Positions 29,143 to 40,566 are shown, counted from the stretch's first letter. The stretch: 64,000 bases of DNA from Billgrantia zhangzhouensis (GCF_021404465.1 NZ_JABFTT010000001.1:346081-410080); one strand, 5' to 3'. The notes: a model not told the origin generated them from the sequence alone. Program-made: numbers and translations.

Positions 29143-29667
29143 TTAAAGAGGGTCAAGCTGGCATTCGAGGGTTTGAACTGCCAAAAGTTGCACTTTTTTC
29201 TGTAATTTCCAGCGACTTGCAAGGTAAATTTCGAGACTTGGGGCTGCCCTGGGGAGCGCCGCCAACCCCTCGGTCTGCTCGGCGAGGCGTTGCAGCCGTT
29301 GAAGGGTCTCGCGTTCGGCGGCCAGCTCGGCCTGCTGGATCTTCCGGCGTACCTCGGCGACGCCGGCACCAGGCGAGGCCTCGGCCTTGAGCTGGCGGCG
29401 CAGGCTGCGTAGCGGCAGCGTGACATCCCGCTGCCAGCGGCGAATGGCCGCAAGCCCGGGCGGCTCGTGGGCCAGTACCAGGCGGTGGCGGTATAGCCAG
29501 CAGTGCCAGAGCAGCTCGCACACGTCGATGCTCGCCTCGTCCTGCAGCCGCAGGCAGGCCGGCTCCACCCCGGGACGGCCGTAGAAAGCCAGGGCGAAAT
29601 CCCACAGCGGATCGGTCGTCAGCCCGGTCCGCAGAGCGGCGGTCGTTGCGCTAGAATCGTCGTTCAT
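29143..29667 (-). CDS. TIGR02444 family protein
   Basis: This 174-aa soluble, helix-rich protein matches the uncharacterised TIGR02444/DUF2390 family: LWDFALAFYGRPGVEPACLRLQDE followed by DVCELLWHCWLYRHR. No catalytic motif is evident. In related genomes it lies next to the ABC-F gene, as here, where it is divergent from it by 78 bp. Function is unknown. Confidence 0.8.
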   Translation of the reverse strand: MNDDSSATTAALRTGLTTDPLWDFALAFYGRPGVEPACLRLQDEASIDVCELLWHCWLYRHRLVLAHEPPGLAAIRRWQRDVTLPLRSLRRQLKAEASPGAGVAEVRRKIQQAELAAERETLQRLQRLAEQTEGLAALPRAAPSLEIYLASRWKLQKKVQLLAVQTLECQLDPL

Positions 29668-29745
29668 GATCCGATCGTCGCCGGCCGGGCCTTGCTAGCC
29701 GAGCCCTGTGCGGCGGCGTCACCTTTCCTGCCAGTTGGAGCCTGC

Positions 29746-31710
<1,965 letters not shown>

Positions 31711-31786
31711 GACGCGGCTACGCCGCTCGAAGAGGGAAGACCGGCGCTTCGCGCCTTGAAGATGAAAAGCTGGAGCCAAAGATTGC

Positions 31787-31835
31787 CTTCCCTCTTCCCT
31801 CTTCCCTCTTCCCTCTTCCCTCTTCCCTCTTCCCT
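31787..31835. repeat. Seven-copy heptanucleotide tandem repeat
   Basis: Seven perfect copies of CTTCCCT (49 bp) lie immediately downstream of the dtd stop codon. An inverted partial copy (GAAGAGGGAAGA) lies at 31728-31739, so the region can fold back. Perfect short repeats of this kind vary in copy number by slippage. Being between two 3' ends, it is more likely to affect transcript ends than expression phase. Confidence 0.85.
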
Positions 31836-31836
31836 T

Positions 31837-32274
31837 TCAACTCTCCAGCAGGAAGGTCACCGGACCGTCGTTGATCAGCTCGACCTGCATGTTGGCGGCG
31901 AACTCGCCGCTCTCGACCCGGGGCCAGGCCGTCCGGGCGCGCTCGAGCAGGTAGTGGAACAGCCGCTCGCCGTCGGCCGGCGGCGCGGCGCTGGAGAAGC
32001 TTGGCCGCAGCCCCTTGCGGGTATCGGCGGCCAGGGTGAACTGCGACACCAGCAGCAGCCCGCCATCGACCTGCTGCAGATCGAGGTTCATCTTGCCCGC
32101 CTCGTCGCTGAACACCCGATAGCGCAGCAGTTTGTGCAATAGCCGCTCGGCGGCGGCCTCGTCATCGCCCTTCTCCACTCCCACCAGGGCCAGCAGGCCG
32201 TGATCGATGGCGCCCACCGTTCGTTCATCCACCGTGACGCTGGCGCGGCGCACGCGCTGTATCAGGGCCTTCAT
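31837..32274 (-). CDS. dtd: D-aminoacyl-tRNA deacylase
   Basis: This 145-aa homodimeric proofreading enzyme hydrolyses D-aminoacyl-tRNA. Both signature segments are present: [17 protein letters not shown] (the SQFTL motif) and NDGPVTF near the C-terminus (the Gly-cisPro motif). Length is exact for the family. It is co-directional with the USP gene upstream, with a 69-bp gap. Confidence 0.95.
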   Translation of the reverse strand: MKALIQRVRRASVTVDERTVGAIDHGLLALVGVEKGDDEAAAERLLHKLLRYRVFSDEAGKMNLDLQQVDGGLLLVSQFTLAADTRKGLRPSFSSAAPPADGERLFHYLLERARTAWPRVESGEFAANMQVELINDGPVTFLLES

Positions 32275-32343
32275 GCGGCGATTCTCCTCCCCACTGTGAC
32301 TACGCCGGGAAGAGTATCACGCAGTAGTTTGTAGGCACCCTCT

Positions 32344-33189
32344 TTACCAGGCGCGGCACAACATGATGTCACAATGCGGCTCGGCGAGTAGCGCCTCGGT
32401 GATCGGGCTCTGGCGCCCCAACTGGCCGCGACAGCTCAGCGCCAGCAGATCGGGCGGCTGGCGTCGCAGCCGCGTGACCAGCACTTCCAGCGGGTCGCCC
32501 TGCTCGAGCACCAGCTCCACCTCCGGCACGCTGCCGAGCTCGCCCATCAGTTGATCGGTTTCGCGCTCGAGCTGGCAGCGCAGGCGCTCCACCTCACGGT
32601 CGCGCCAGCGGGCGAAGTCACTGTCGGAGCCCAGCTCACGCTGGCCGGGAATGTCCCAGGCATGCAGCAGCGTCAGATGGGCTTCGGGAAAGCGCTTGAG
32701 TACCTCGCGCAGGGTATTGCGGCTGGGCAGCGAGAAGTCCACTGGCACCAGGATCTCCTGCCAGTCGCGGCTGGCCGGCTGGGTCACCGACAGCACCGGG
32801 CAGGGCGCGCTGCGCAGCACGCGGGCGAGGGTGGTGCCGGCGACCAGGTCGGGCTGGCCGCGCTTGCGGTGGGAGCCGAGCACGATCATGTCGACCTCGC
32901 GGTCGTGTGCCTCACGGATGATCTCGGCGTAGGTGACGCCGGCCACCGTCTGCAGCATCACGCTCGGCTCCGGCAACGCATAGTCTTCGCGTACGTCGGT
33001 GAGGATGACCTGCATGTCGGCCACCACGGCCTCTTCCAGATCGTGCAGCACCCGCCGGGGAAGGTAGGGGTCGAGGACGTGGATGACGTCCAGGCGTGCA
33101 CCGCTCTCGTTCGCCAGGCGGATGGCCCGAGCGAAGGCGGCGCGATTCTCGGCCGAGAGGTCGCAGGCGAACAGCAGGGTCTGGGTCAT
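32344..33189 (-). CDS. Tandem universal stress protein
   Basis: This 281-aa protein consists of two USP domains (residues 1-140 and 145-281). The first retains a plausible nucleotide site (VLGSHRKRGQPDLVAGTTLARV); the second (SCRGQLGRQSPITEALLAE) is more divergent. E. coli UspE has the same two-domain layout. It lies between dtd and thiD on the minus strand; function is a general stress role by family only. Confidence 0.88.
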   Translation of the reverse strand: MTQTLLFACDLSAENRAAFARAIRLANESGARLDVIHVLDPYLPRRVLHDLEEAVVADMQVILTDVREDYALPEPSVMLQTVAGVTYAEIIREAHDREVDMIVLGSHRKRGQPDLVAGTTLARVLRSAPCPVLSVTQPASRDWQEILVPVDFSLPSRNTLREVLKRFPEAHLTLLHAWDIPGQRELGSDSDFARWRDREVERLRCQLERETDQLMGELGSVPEVELVLEQGDPLEVLVTRLRRQPPDLLALSCRGQLGRQSPITEALLAEPHCDIMLCRAW

Positions 33190-33270
33190 GACGTCTCTCC
33201 GTTGCGGATGAGCCTGGCAGGACAGACTTCAGCATGGGTGGCACTTGGCCAGGGTGCAAGGAGCGTTTCG

Positions 33271-34083
33271 CTACCACCAGCGATGAAAATGGTGCACCGG
33301 CCCGTGGCCCCGGCCGACGTCGAGCCGGCGGCTCTCGGTCAGCGCCACTTCCAGCCACTGCTTGGCCGTTGTCACCGCCTGCGGCAGAGTGTCGCCCAGC
33401 GCCAGGCGGGCAGTGATGGCCGAGGAGAGCGAGCAGCCGGTACCGTGGAGGTTGGAAGTGCCGATGCGGGTGCCTTCGATCCACTGCGAGGCGCCATGCG
33501 AGATCAGCAGGTCGGGACAGCTCTCGCCGCCGAGGTGCCCGCCCTTGAGCAGCGTGGCGCCGGCGCGCAGCGCTGCCAGCCTGGGCGCCATGGCCACCAT
33601 CTCGTCGCGCGTGCGTGGCTCGGCATCGCCCAACAGCACCGCGGCCTCGGGCAGGTTGGGCGTGATCAGGTCGGCCAGCGGCACCAGCACCTCGCGCACC
33701 GCCGCGATGCCCACATCGTCGACCAGTACGTCGCCGCTCTTGGCGACCATGACCGGATCGAGCACGATCCAGCGCGGCCGCCTGGCCTGCAAGGTGTCGC
33801 GGATCGCCTCGGCCACCTCGCGGCTGGCCACCATGCCGATCTTCACCGCATCGATTTCCACGTCGTCGAGCAGGGTGTCGAGCTGTAGCCGGATGAATTC
33901 CACCGGCACCGGGTGCACGCCACGCACACCGCGGGTGTTCTGGGCGGTCAGCGCAGTGACGGCGCTGGTACCATAGGCACCCAGCGCCGAGAAGGTCTTG
34001 AGATCGGCCTGAATGCCGGCGCCTCCGCTGGGATCGGAACCGGCGATGGTGAGGACGTTGGGAATGGGGCGGTCGTGCGTCAT
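33271..34083 (-). CDS. thiD: Hydroxymethylpyrimidine (phosphate) kinase
   Basis: This 270-aa ribokinase-fold enzyme phosphorylates HMP and HMP-P in thiamine synthesis. TIAGSDPSGGAGIQADLKTF at the N-terminus and HGTGCSLSSAITA (catalytic Asp position replaced in the family by GTGC loop with Cys) are diagnostic. I chose ATG 34083 for the family start; six further codons upstream are in frame. It is separate from the thiSG cluster, so thiamine genes are dispersed in this genome. Confidence 0.93.
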   Translation of the reverse strand: MTHDRPIPNVLTIAGSDPSGGAGIQADLKTFSALGAYGTSAVTALTAQNTRGVRGVHPVPVEFIRLQLDTLLDDVEIDAVKIGMVASREVAEAIRDTLQARRPRWIVLDPVMVAKSGDVLVDDVGIAAVREVLVPLADLITPNLPEAAVLLGDAEPRTRDEMVAMAPRLAALRAGATLLKGGHLGGESCPDLLISHGASQWIEGTRIGTSNLHGTGCSLSSAITARLALGDTLPQAVTTAKQWLEVALTESRRLDVGRGHGPVHHFHRWW

Positions 34084-34127
34084 GGCGGCGTCGTCTCGCA
34101 AGCGAATACATGGGTGGGAGGCGCTGG

Positions 34128-34559
34128 ATGCTGAGCCTGTTCGTGGTGGCGCTGGTCAGTGCCACCCTGCTGCCGGGTGGCTCCGAGGTTTGGCTGGCGC
34201 GACTGTGGTGCCTGGGCGAGCCGGCGCTTGCACTGTGGCTGGTCGCCACCTTCGGGAATACCCTGGGCAGCCTGGTCAACGTCTGGATGGGGCGCTATGC
34301 ACGCCGCTTCCAGGACCGCCGCTGGTTTCCCGCCTCGCCTCGGGGGCTGGCTCGGGCCGAGCGCTGGTATCATCGCTTCGGCGAGTGGAGCCTGTTGCTC
34401 TCCTGGGCGCCGGTGATCGGCGACCCGCTCACCGTATTGGCCGGCATCTTCCGCCTGCCCTGGTGGCGGGCCATCCTGCTGATCACTCTGGCCAAGGGGA
34501 TGCGCTACGTCGTGGTGCTCCATCTGGCCCAGGCGTGGCTGGCCCCCCTGTGCAGCTGA
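34128..34559 (+). CDS. YqaA-family (DedA/SNARE-associated) membrane protein
   Basis: This 143-aa inner-membrane protein has three to four hydrophobic segments and the VTK/DedA-like core (GNTLGSLVNVWMGRY, then GVWSLLLSWAPVIGD-type). I chose ATG 34128 because GGGAGG lies 6 nt upstream; an ATG at 34110 lacks a good ribosome-binding site. DedA-superfamily members are implicated in lipid-carrier transport, but YqaA function is not established. It is divergent from thiD. Confidence 0.75.
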   Translation: MLSLFVVALVSATLLPGGSEVWLARLWCLGEPALALWLVATFGNTLGSLVNVWMGRYARRFQDRRWFPASPRGLARAERWYHRFGEWSLLLSWAPVIGDPLTVLAGIFRLPWWRAILLITLAKGMRYVVVLHLAQAWLAPLCS

Positions 34560-34561
34560 AC

Positions 34562-35974
34562 CTATAAAACGGACGGCAGCCAGGTCGCCAGCCCCGGGAA
34601 CAGGGCCAACGCCACCAGCATGCCGAGCTGTAGCAGGATGAACGGAATCACGCCGCGGTAGATCGCCGAGGTCGGCACCGAGTCGGGCGTCACGCCGCGC
34701 AGGTAGAACAGCGCGAAGCCGAACGGTGGCGTCAAGAACGAGGTCTGCAGGTTCACCGCGATCATGATGCCGAGCCAGATCGGGTCGAGACCCATCATCA
34801 GCAGCACCGGACCGACGATCGGCACCACCACGAAGGTGATCTCGATGAAGTCGAGAATGAAGCCAAGCAGGAAGATCACCAGCATGACCACCAGGGTTGC
34901 GCCAACCACGCCGCCGGGCAGGGCCGCGAACAGCTCCGTGACCAGCTCCTCGCCGCCGTAGGCGCGAAACACCAGCGAGAACAGTGCCGCGCCGATCAGG
35001 ATCAGGAACACCATGCTGGTGACCTTGGCCGTGGTCTGGACCACCTCGCGCAGCATGGGCAAGTCCAACCTGCGGTTGGCCAGTGCCAGCAGGAAGGCGC
35101 CCATGGCGCCCACCGCCGAGGCCTCGGTGGGCGTGGCGAAGCCACCGAGGATCGAGCCGAGCACGGCCACGATCAGCAGTACCGGGGGAATCAGACCCTT
35201 GACCAGAAGCGGCCACAGGCTGCCGGTGTGACCGAGCTCCTGCTTCAGCGCGTCCCGGTCGGCGGGCGGGGCGCTTTCGGGCTTCCACCAGGCGACCGCC
35301 AGCAGGTAGAGGATGTAGACCACCACCAACAGCAGGCCGGGGATCAGGGCGCCGACGAACAGGTCGCCCACCGACACGGTCTTGGGACTCCACACGCCCA
35401 TGGCGAGCTGGGCGCGCTGGTAGGCGTTGGACAGCACGTCGCCGAGCAGCACCAGGGCAATGGACGGCGGGATGATCTGGCCCAGGGTGCCAGTGGCACA
35501 AATGCTGCCGGTGGCCAGCGCCGGCGAATAGCCGCGCTTGAGCATCGTCGGCAACGACAGCAGGCCCATGGTGACCACGGTGGCACCGACGATGCCGGTG
35601 GAGGCGGCCAGCAGCATGCCGACCAGGATCACCGAGATGCCGAGCCCCCCACGCAGGTTGCCGAACAGCAGCGCCATGGCATCGAGCAGAGTCTCGGCTA
35701 CCCGCGACTTCTCCAGCAGCACTCCCATCAGCACGAAAAGCGGCACGGCCAGCAGCGTCTGGTTGGTCATGATGCCGTAGAGGCGATTGGGCATGGCGCC
35801 CATCATGCGCGCCTCGAAGGGCACCGGCACGCCCATCTGCACGAGGAGGTGGCCGAGCCCGGCAAAGATCAGCGCAGTGCCGGCCAGGGCCAGGGCAACC
35901 GGATAGCCGAGCATCAGCACCGCACAGACGGTGAGGAACAGGAACAGTGGCATGAATTCGAGCAGGGCTTCCAC
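34562..35974 (-). CDS. TRAP transporter large permease (DctM)
   Basis: This is a 470-aa DctM-family permease with about 12 hydrophobic segments (conserved AASTGIVGATVVTMGLLSLP and ICATGTLGQIIPPSI). It resembles the longer group annotated for mannitol/chloroaromatic compounds. I chose GTG 35974, one base after the DctQ stop, with GAGG upstream; an ATG at 35989 overlapping dctQ is the alternative. No binding protein gene is adjacent, so the substrate is unknown. Confidence 0.85.
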   Translation of the reverse strand: MEALLEFMPLFLFLTVCAVLMLGYPVALALAGTALIFAGLGHLLVQMGVPVPFEARMMGAMPNRLYGIMTNQTLLAVPLFVLMGVLLEKSRVAETLLDAMALLFGNLRGGLGISVILVGMLLAASTGIVGATVVTMGLLSLPTMLKRGYSPALATGSICATGTLGQIIPPSIALVLLGDVLSNAYQRAQLAMGVWSPKTVSVGDLFVGALIPGLLLVVVYILYLLAVAWWKPESAPPADRDALKQELGHTGSLWPLLVKGLIPPVLLIVAVLGSILGGFATPTEASAVGAMGAFLLALANRRLDLPMLREVVQTTAKVTSMVFLILIGAALFSLVFRAYGGEELVTELFAALPGGVVGATLVVMLVIFLLGFILDFIEITFVVVPIVGPVLLMMGLDPIWLGIMIAVNLQTSFLTPPFGFALFYLRGVTPDSVPTSAIYRGVIPFILLQLGMLVALALFPGLATWLPSVL

Positions 35975-35975
35975 G

Positions 35976-36524
35976 TCACACCACCTCATCGTGGTTGGGG
36001 GTGTTGCCCGGCGCCTTGCCGCGCAAGATCAGCACCTGGCGAAGCACCTGGGCCACGCCCTGCAGCAGCAGCAGCGCCATCATCAAAAGGATCAGCGACT
36101 TGAGCAGAAAGACGCCGGGAATGCCGCCGTCCGGCGAGCGCTCTAGAATGGCCCAACTGCTTCTTACGTAGCCGAAGCTCGAGATGGCAATGAACAGCAC
36201 CACCGGAAACAGCAGGAATAGCGTGCCCAGCAGGTCGATCCAGGCGCGTCCGCGGTCGGAGAGCCTGCGGTAGAAGATGTCGACGCGGACATGGCCGTCG
36301 TGGCGCAACGTCCAGGCGGCCCCTAGCATGAACACCATGGCGTGCATGTACATGACCGATTCCTGCATGACCACGCTGTGCAGGCTGAAGGCGTAGCGCA
36401 TGACCACGATGACGAACTGTACCGTCATCATGATGATCACCAGCCAGGCGATGGAGCGGCCCACGACCTCGGTAAAGCCGTCGAGCCATGCGAGCAGGAC
36501 CGGTTCGCGGTTCGCGGTTTGCAT
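35976..36524 (-). CDS. TRAP transporter small permease (DctQ)
   Basis: This 182-aa protein with four transmembrane helices has the DctQ core FVIVVMRYAFSLHSVVMQES and RHDGHVRVDIFYRRL. It pairs with the large permease directly downstream. The usual dctP gene is absent from both flanks: EEP-nuclease/dsbA genes lie upstream and a YqaA-like gene downstream. Confidence 0.87.
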   Translation of the reverse strand: MQTANREPVLLAWLDGFTEVVGRSIAWLVIIMMTVQFVIVVMRYAFSLHSVVMQESVMYMHAMVFMLGAAWTLRHDGHVRVDIFYRRLSDRGRAWIDLLGTLFLLFPVVLFIAISSFGYVRSSWAILERSPDGGIPGVFLLKSLILLMMALLLLQGVAQVLRQVLILRGKAPGNTPNHDEVV

Positions 36525-36642
36525 GGTGGGGTCTCGTGTCGAAGCAAATCAGGGACCGCATCATCGCCGATTACGCGGCGGGCGTCATCTCTGGACCTCA
36601 ACGCCCGCCCGGGCGACGTGGGCCCTGCGTTTGCCGCCTACG

Positions 36643-37479
36643 CTACAGGTTCTGCCGCTTGCGCAGTTCGCTGAGCACCGTCAGGCAGGCCGGGGGCAGT
36701 GCCACATCGACGGCGATCGGCAGATGGTCGGAGAACAGGTGATCGAGAACGCGCACGTCCTGGGCTTGGAGCGAGCTGGAGATCAGGATGTGATCCAGCG
36801 CGCGGCGCGGCTGCCAGGAAGGGTAGCTGAGCAGCGGGCGCACCGGATGCAATGGCAGCGAAGCGCAGAAGCGGGTGTGGGTATGCAACTGGTCCGGCGT
36901 GCAGTTGAGATCGCCCATGACCACCACGTGCTGCAGCGGTTGGATGATCTCGCTGAGATAGTCCAACTGGCGTACTCGCGCCCGATGGCTCAGGGCCAGG
37001 TGGGCGACGAACAGGTGCAGCGCATCGGGGCCGTCGCCATAGCGGACATGAATGGCGCCGCGCCCGGGCAGAGTGCCGGGCAGGCGATGCTCCTCGACCT
37101 GGGTCGGCGCGAGGCGCGATAGCAGTCCGTTGCTGTGCTGGGCGAAGCGGCCCAGGTTGCGGTTGAGCTGTTGGTAGTGATGCGGAAAACCGCCGCGAGT
37201 CGCCAGGTACTCGATCTGGTTGACGTGGCTCGAGCGAAAACTGCCGCCGTCGACCTCCTGCAGGCCGACGATATCGAAGCGACTCAGCACGTTGCTGACC
37301 ATGTCCAGCCGCCGTATCCGCTGTGGATGCGGCAGCAGGTGCTGCCAACTTCGGGTCAGGTAGTGGTGGTAGGCCGACGTCTGGATGCCTACCTGCATGT
37401 TGAAGGTGAGCAGCTTGAGGTGCCCACCTTCCAGGGTCGGGGTCCTGGCGTCGACCAGGTGCGAATGCTCTGCGGACAC
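36643..37479 (-). CDS. Endonuclease/exonuclease/phosphatase family protein
   Basis: This is a 278-aa Mg-dependent EEP-fold protein. Active-site segments are present in order: NMQVGIQ, GLQEVDGGSF (metal-binding Glu), VVMGDLNCTPD (catalytic Asp/Asn) and LFSDHLPIAVDV (Asp-His). No signal peptide is seen. Substrate may be nucleic acid or phospho-lipid/sugar. It starts 2 bp after the dsbA stop, an operon arrangement also common in Pseudomonas. Confidence 0.85.
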   Translation of the reverse strand: MSAEHSHLVDARTPTLEGGHLKLLTFNMQVGIQTSAYHHYLTRSWQHLLPHPQRIRRLDMVSNVLSRFDIVGLQEVDGGSFRSSHVNQIEYLATRGGFPHHYQQLNRNLGRFAQHSNGLLSRLAPTQVEEHRLPGTLPGRGAIHVRYGDGPDALHLFVAHLALSHRARVRQLDYLSEIIQPLQHVVVMGDLNCTPDQLHTHTRFCASLPLHPVRPLLSYPSWQPRRALDHILISSSLQAQDVRVLDHLFSDHLPIAVDVALPPACLTVLSELRKRQNL

Positions 37480-37481
37480 GG

Positions 37482-38132
37482 TCAGTCTTCGCGCTCCTGA
37501 CGCACGCGCTCGATCAGTGCATCGGCGATCTGCGGCATGTTCTCCAAGCTGCCGGCGCTGCTTGGGGTCACCAGGTAGCGGCCGTCGACGACCAGTGCCG
37601 GCACGCCCATCAGGCGCATGGTGCGCATGCGCGCGTGGGCCTGGTTGACCTGCGACTTGACGCCGAAGGCATCCAGCGCCTGGCGGGCCTCGTCCTCGCT
37701 GACGCCGTACTGGCTGAGGAAGCGGGCGATGCTGTCGGCATTGTTGAGGCGCTGTCCCTCTTCGTGGATGGCGTTGAAGATGTCGGCATGCGCTTCTTCG
37801 CGAATGCCCAGCGCTTCGGCGGCATAGAACAACGCCGCATGGGTGTTCCAGTCGCCGCCCATGGTAGCCGGCATGTGCACGACCCTCACGTCGTCGTCCA
37901 GAGTCTCGTACCAGTCGGTGACGCTGCTCTGCAGGTTGTAGCAGTGCGGGCAGCCGTACCAGAACACCTCGGTCACCTCGACCTGGTCCCCCTCGGCCTG
38001 GGTCTGGACGGGCTCCGGCAGCTTCTCGTAGTGCTGGCCCTCGACCAGGTTGTCGGCAACGGCCAGCGTCGCCAGACCCAGGCCGGCCACGGCGAAGGCG
38101 GCTGACTGCAAAATACGGAAGGGCTTGAACAT
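37482..38132 (-). CDS. dsbA: Thiol:disulfide interchange protein DsbA
   Basis: This 216-aa periplasmic oxidase introduces disulfides into exported proteins. It has a signal peptide (residues 1-26), the CPHC active site at 61-64 in FWYGCPHCYN, and the cis-proline loop (MGVPALVVDGRYLV). ATG 38132 positions the signal peptide correctly; the frame continues upstream without coding character. It lies downstream of a cytochrome c gene and translationally close to the EEP gene. Confidence 0.94.
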   Translation of the reverse strand: MFKPFRILQSAAFAVAGLGLATLAVADNLVEGQHYEKLPEPVQTQAEGDQVEVTEVFWYGCPHCYNLQSSVTDWYETLDDDVRVVHMPATMGGDWNTHAALFYAAEALGIREEAHADIFNAIHEEGQRLNNADSIARFLSQYGVSEDEARQALDAFGVKSQVNQAHARMRTMRLMGVPALVVDGRYLVTPSSAGSLENMPQIADALIERVRQERED

Positions 38133-38255
38133 GGGGTGAGGCTCCTTGAAAGATCGCCTGTAAGTAGCGGCTTTGTCAGCAAGAACGGATGTATCGCTCA
38201 CTTTGAGCGCACGAACCGCTCCCGGTTCCCGGTGCGGTTGGCGGTCCAAAACGGC

Positions 38256-38278
38256 GAAGGCGGCCAGAGGCCGCCTTC
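38256..38278 (-). terminator. Hairpin after the cytochrome c gene
   Basis: GAAGGCGGCC and GGCCGCCTTC form a perfect 10-bp stem with a 3-nt loop. On the minus strand it is followed by GCCGTTTT. It lies 38 bp past the cytochrome stop and 124 bp before the dsbA start, suggesting separate transcription of dsbA. Confidence 0.6.
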
Positions 38279-38316
38279 CGTGCCAGCCGGAGCCGGCGAG
38301 GTCCGCGGTGCTACGC

Positions 38317-38937
38317 TCAGTGCAGGCCGTGGATGTAGTTGGCGACGGCCTGCATGTCGGTATCGCTCATCTTGGCGGCGATATCGCCCATCATGTTGCT
38401 CGGATCGTTGGTACGCTCGCCGGAGGCGAAATCCTGCAGCGTGGACACGATGTACTGGGGGAACTGGCCGGAGAGCCCCGGATAGATAGCGGTGTTGATG
38501 CCGGTACCGGTCGGTCCGTGACAGGCTGCGCAGGCGGGTATTCCCTTGGCCATGTCGCCGGCGCGATAGAGCTCCTGGCCGCGCATCAGCGGTTCCTCGT
38601 CCGGATCGGCCTGGCCGATGTTGGCATCCTGCTGGGCATAGTAGGCGGCCACGTCCCAGGCGTCCTGGTCGGAGAAGTCGTCGACCTGACCGGCCATTTC
38701 CGGCACCAGTCGATCGCCGTCGCGGATCTCGATGATCTGCTTGGCGATATAGCTCATCTGTTGCCCGGCGAGGTGCGGGAACGAGGGCGCGGAGCTGATG
38801 CCGTTCTGGCCATGGCAGGCCGCACAGCTTTGGGCTTTCTCGCGACCGGCGGCAGCGTCGGCGTCTGCTTCCAGGTCGGCATGGGCGACGCCAACGGCGC
38901 CGAGGGTAATTGCCAGGCTTGCCAGTAACTGTCTCAT
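38317..38937 (-). CDS. Dihaem cytochrome c (c4 type)
   Basis: This 206-aa periplasmic protein has a signal peptide (residues 1-20) and two haem-binding motifs, CAACH at about 38-42 and CAACH near 135-139, each in a c-type domain of about 90 residues. Cytochromes c4 donate electrons to terminal oxidases. The NMMGDIAAKMSD segment supplies a candidate distal methionine. It is divergent from engB, as in Pseudomonas. Confidence 0.92.
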   Translation of the reverse strand: MRQLLASLAITLGAVGVAHADLEADADAAAGREKAQSCAACHGQNGISSAPSFPHLAGQQMSYIAKQIIEIRDGDRLVPEMAGQVDDFSDQDAWDVAAYYAQQDANIGQADPDEEPLMRGQELYRAGDMAKGIPACAACHGPTGTGINTAIYPGLSGQFPQYIVSTLQDFASGERTNDPSNMMGDIAAKMSDTDMQAVANYIHGLH

Positions 38938-39196
38938 CGCTGTTTCACTATGCCGTTATGGGTTATACCGGTACGCATCCTGGGAGCTGCCCAGCCTCTC
39001 AGGCTCCAGGCCAGTTTCGCCTTGCCGCCAGTCGCGCCGCGTGGGGCGGTCGCTGCCGGCAAGAGCACGGTGGTACACTAGCGCGCCCAGGTCGCAGACA
39101 AAAGACATCGCATTATAACGAAACAAGCCGGCATCGGAAATGCAGGTCAAGAACCCCACGGTGCCCCCTTGATCTTCTTTGGCAGGATGTTAGGCC

Positions 39197-39814
39197 ATGA
39201 CCCGATTGAACTACCAGACCGCGCGCTTCCTGACCAGCGCGCCCACGCTGGCCCAGTGCCCTGCCGACGAAGGGGCCGAGGTCGCCTTCGCCGGGCGCTC
39301 GAACGCCGGCAAGTCGAGCGCGATCAACACCCTGACCCGACAGAAGGCGCTGGCGCGCACCTCGCGCACGCCGGGTCGCACTCAGTTGATCAACTTCTTT
39401 TCGCTGGGCGACGACACCGGCCGCCGCCTGGTCGACCTGCCCGGCTACGGCTATGCCAAGGTGCCGGAGGCGGTCAAGCTCGAGTGGCAGCGCCACCTGG
39501 CCGAGTACCTTCAAGGGCGGCGCTCGCTGCGCGGTCTGGTGCTGGTGATGGACGTGCGCCATCCGCTGACCGAGTTCGACCAGACCCTGCTGGGCTGGGC
39601 CGACGACCAGGACATGCCGGTGCATATTCTGCTGACCAAGGCCGACAAGCTGAAGTCCGGTGCGGCCAAGAACGCCCTGCAGCAGGTACGCAGCCGCCTG
39701 CGCGAGTGGGAAGACCTGGTGACGCTGCAGCTGTTCTCGTCGCTCAAGCGCGAGGGGGTCGACGAGGCCTGTGCGAGGCTGGACACCTGGCTGGCCGAGC
39801 CCGACGACGCCTAG
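39197..39814 (+). CDS. engB: Ribosome biogenesis GTPase EngB/YihA
   Basis: This 205-aa GTPase has G1 GRSNAGKS near 33-40, G3 [11 protein letters not shown]4 TKADKL and G5 SSLKR. It is required for large-subunit maturation and septum formation in other bacteria. Its stop codon TAG shares the palindrome CTAG with the stop codon of the convergent yigB gene, so the two genes overlap by 4 bp. Confidence 0.95.
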   Translation: MTRLNYQTARFLTSAPTLAQCPADEGAEVAFAGRSNAGKSSAINTLTRQKALARTSRTPGRTQLINFFSLGDDTGRRLVDLPGYGYAKVPEAVKLEWQRHLAEYLQGRRSLRGLVLVMDVRHPLTEFDQTLLGWADDQDMPVHILLTKADKLKSGAAKNALQQVRSRLREWEDLVTLQLFSSLKREGVDEACARLDTWLAEPDDA

Positions 39815-40566
39815 GATCGCCCCAGGCCCAGTTGCCGCAGCAGGGCGCGTAGCTCGCGTACGTGATCGAGGCGGTGGATCCCGGGCGGCATCGGCGAGTC
39901 GTCCACATGGGGCGAGATCCAGGCCACCCGCATGCCCAGGCGCCGAGCCGGCTCGACGTCCTCGCGCCAGGAGTCGCCGACGTGCAGCGTGCGGGCGGGT
40001 GAGACGCCCAGCCGTGCCAGCGCCGCGAGAAATGGACGCGGGTCGGGCTTCGGTGCCAGCATTTCCCCGGCGGCGATGGCCACCCGGAAGTGGCGGCCGA
40101 GCGCCAGGCGCTGCACCGCCACGTTGCCATTGGTGATGCTGGCCAGGCGATAGCGCCGGCCCAGCTCCGTCAGCAGTGGCTCCACCTCCGGGTATGGCGT
40201 GACCCGGTGGCGCAGCTCCATGAAGCGCTCCATCGCCGCGCCGGCCCACAGCCGCGCCGAGGCTGGATCGAGGCCATATTCTCCCAGCATTTCCGTGAGC
40301 GCGCGTTCGCGTAGCCAGGTGAAATCGCCACGATGCAGCGGATGTGTGCGTGCCAGCACGCGGCGGTGCTGCTCGAAGCTCGCAAGCGGGAAGCGTTCGC
40401 TGAAGCGTGGCGAGGCGGAGCGCCCACGCGCCTGCAGCCAGCCGCTGAGTTCGCGGTCGAGCCAGGCGTAGTGACCGGTTTCGGTGGCCACCATCACGCC
40501 GTGGTTGTCCCACAGGGTGTCGTCGAGGTCGAAGGTGATGGCCTGGAGCGGCAGTGATTCAGCCAT
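39811..40566 (-). CDS. yigB: HAD-superfamily hydrolase YigB-like
   Basis: This 251-aa HAD phosphatase has motif [11 protein letters not shown], motif II in ASITNGN, and motifs III/IV in KPDPRPF and [10 protein letters not shown]. In E. coli YigB dephosphorylates FMN-type substrates; here the name rests on similarity and on position after xerC. ATG 40566 overlaps the xerC end by 8 bp, matching the usual dapF-DUF484-xerC-yigB order. Confidence 0.88.
   Translation of the reverse strand: MAESLPLQAITFDLDDTLWDNHGVMVATETGHYAWLDRELSGWLQARGRSASPRFSERFPLASFEQHRRVLARTHPLHRGDFTWLRERALTEMLGEYGLDPASARLWAGAAMERFMELRHRVTPYPEVEPLLTELGRRYRLASITNGNVAVQRLALGRHFRVAIAAGEMLAPKPDPRPFLAALARLGVSPARTLHVGDSWREDVEPARRLGMRVAWISPHVDDSPMPPGIHRLDHVRELRALLRQLGLGRS

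Noticed and set aside
31787..31835. CRISPR-like array
   Set aside because: The repeat is a pure 7-bp tandem array without spacers, and no cas genes are present in the window.
39811..39814. Shared CTAG stop codons of engB and yigB as a regulatory site
   Set aside because: The 4-bp overlap is a simple consequence of convergent stops; no other signal supports regulation.
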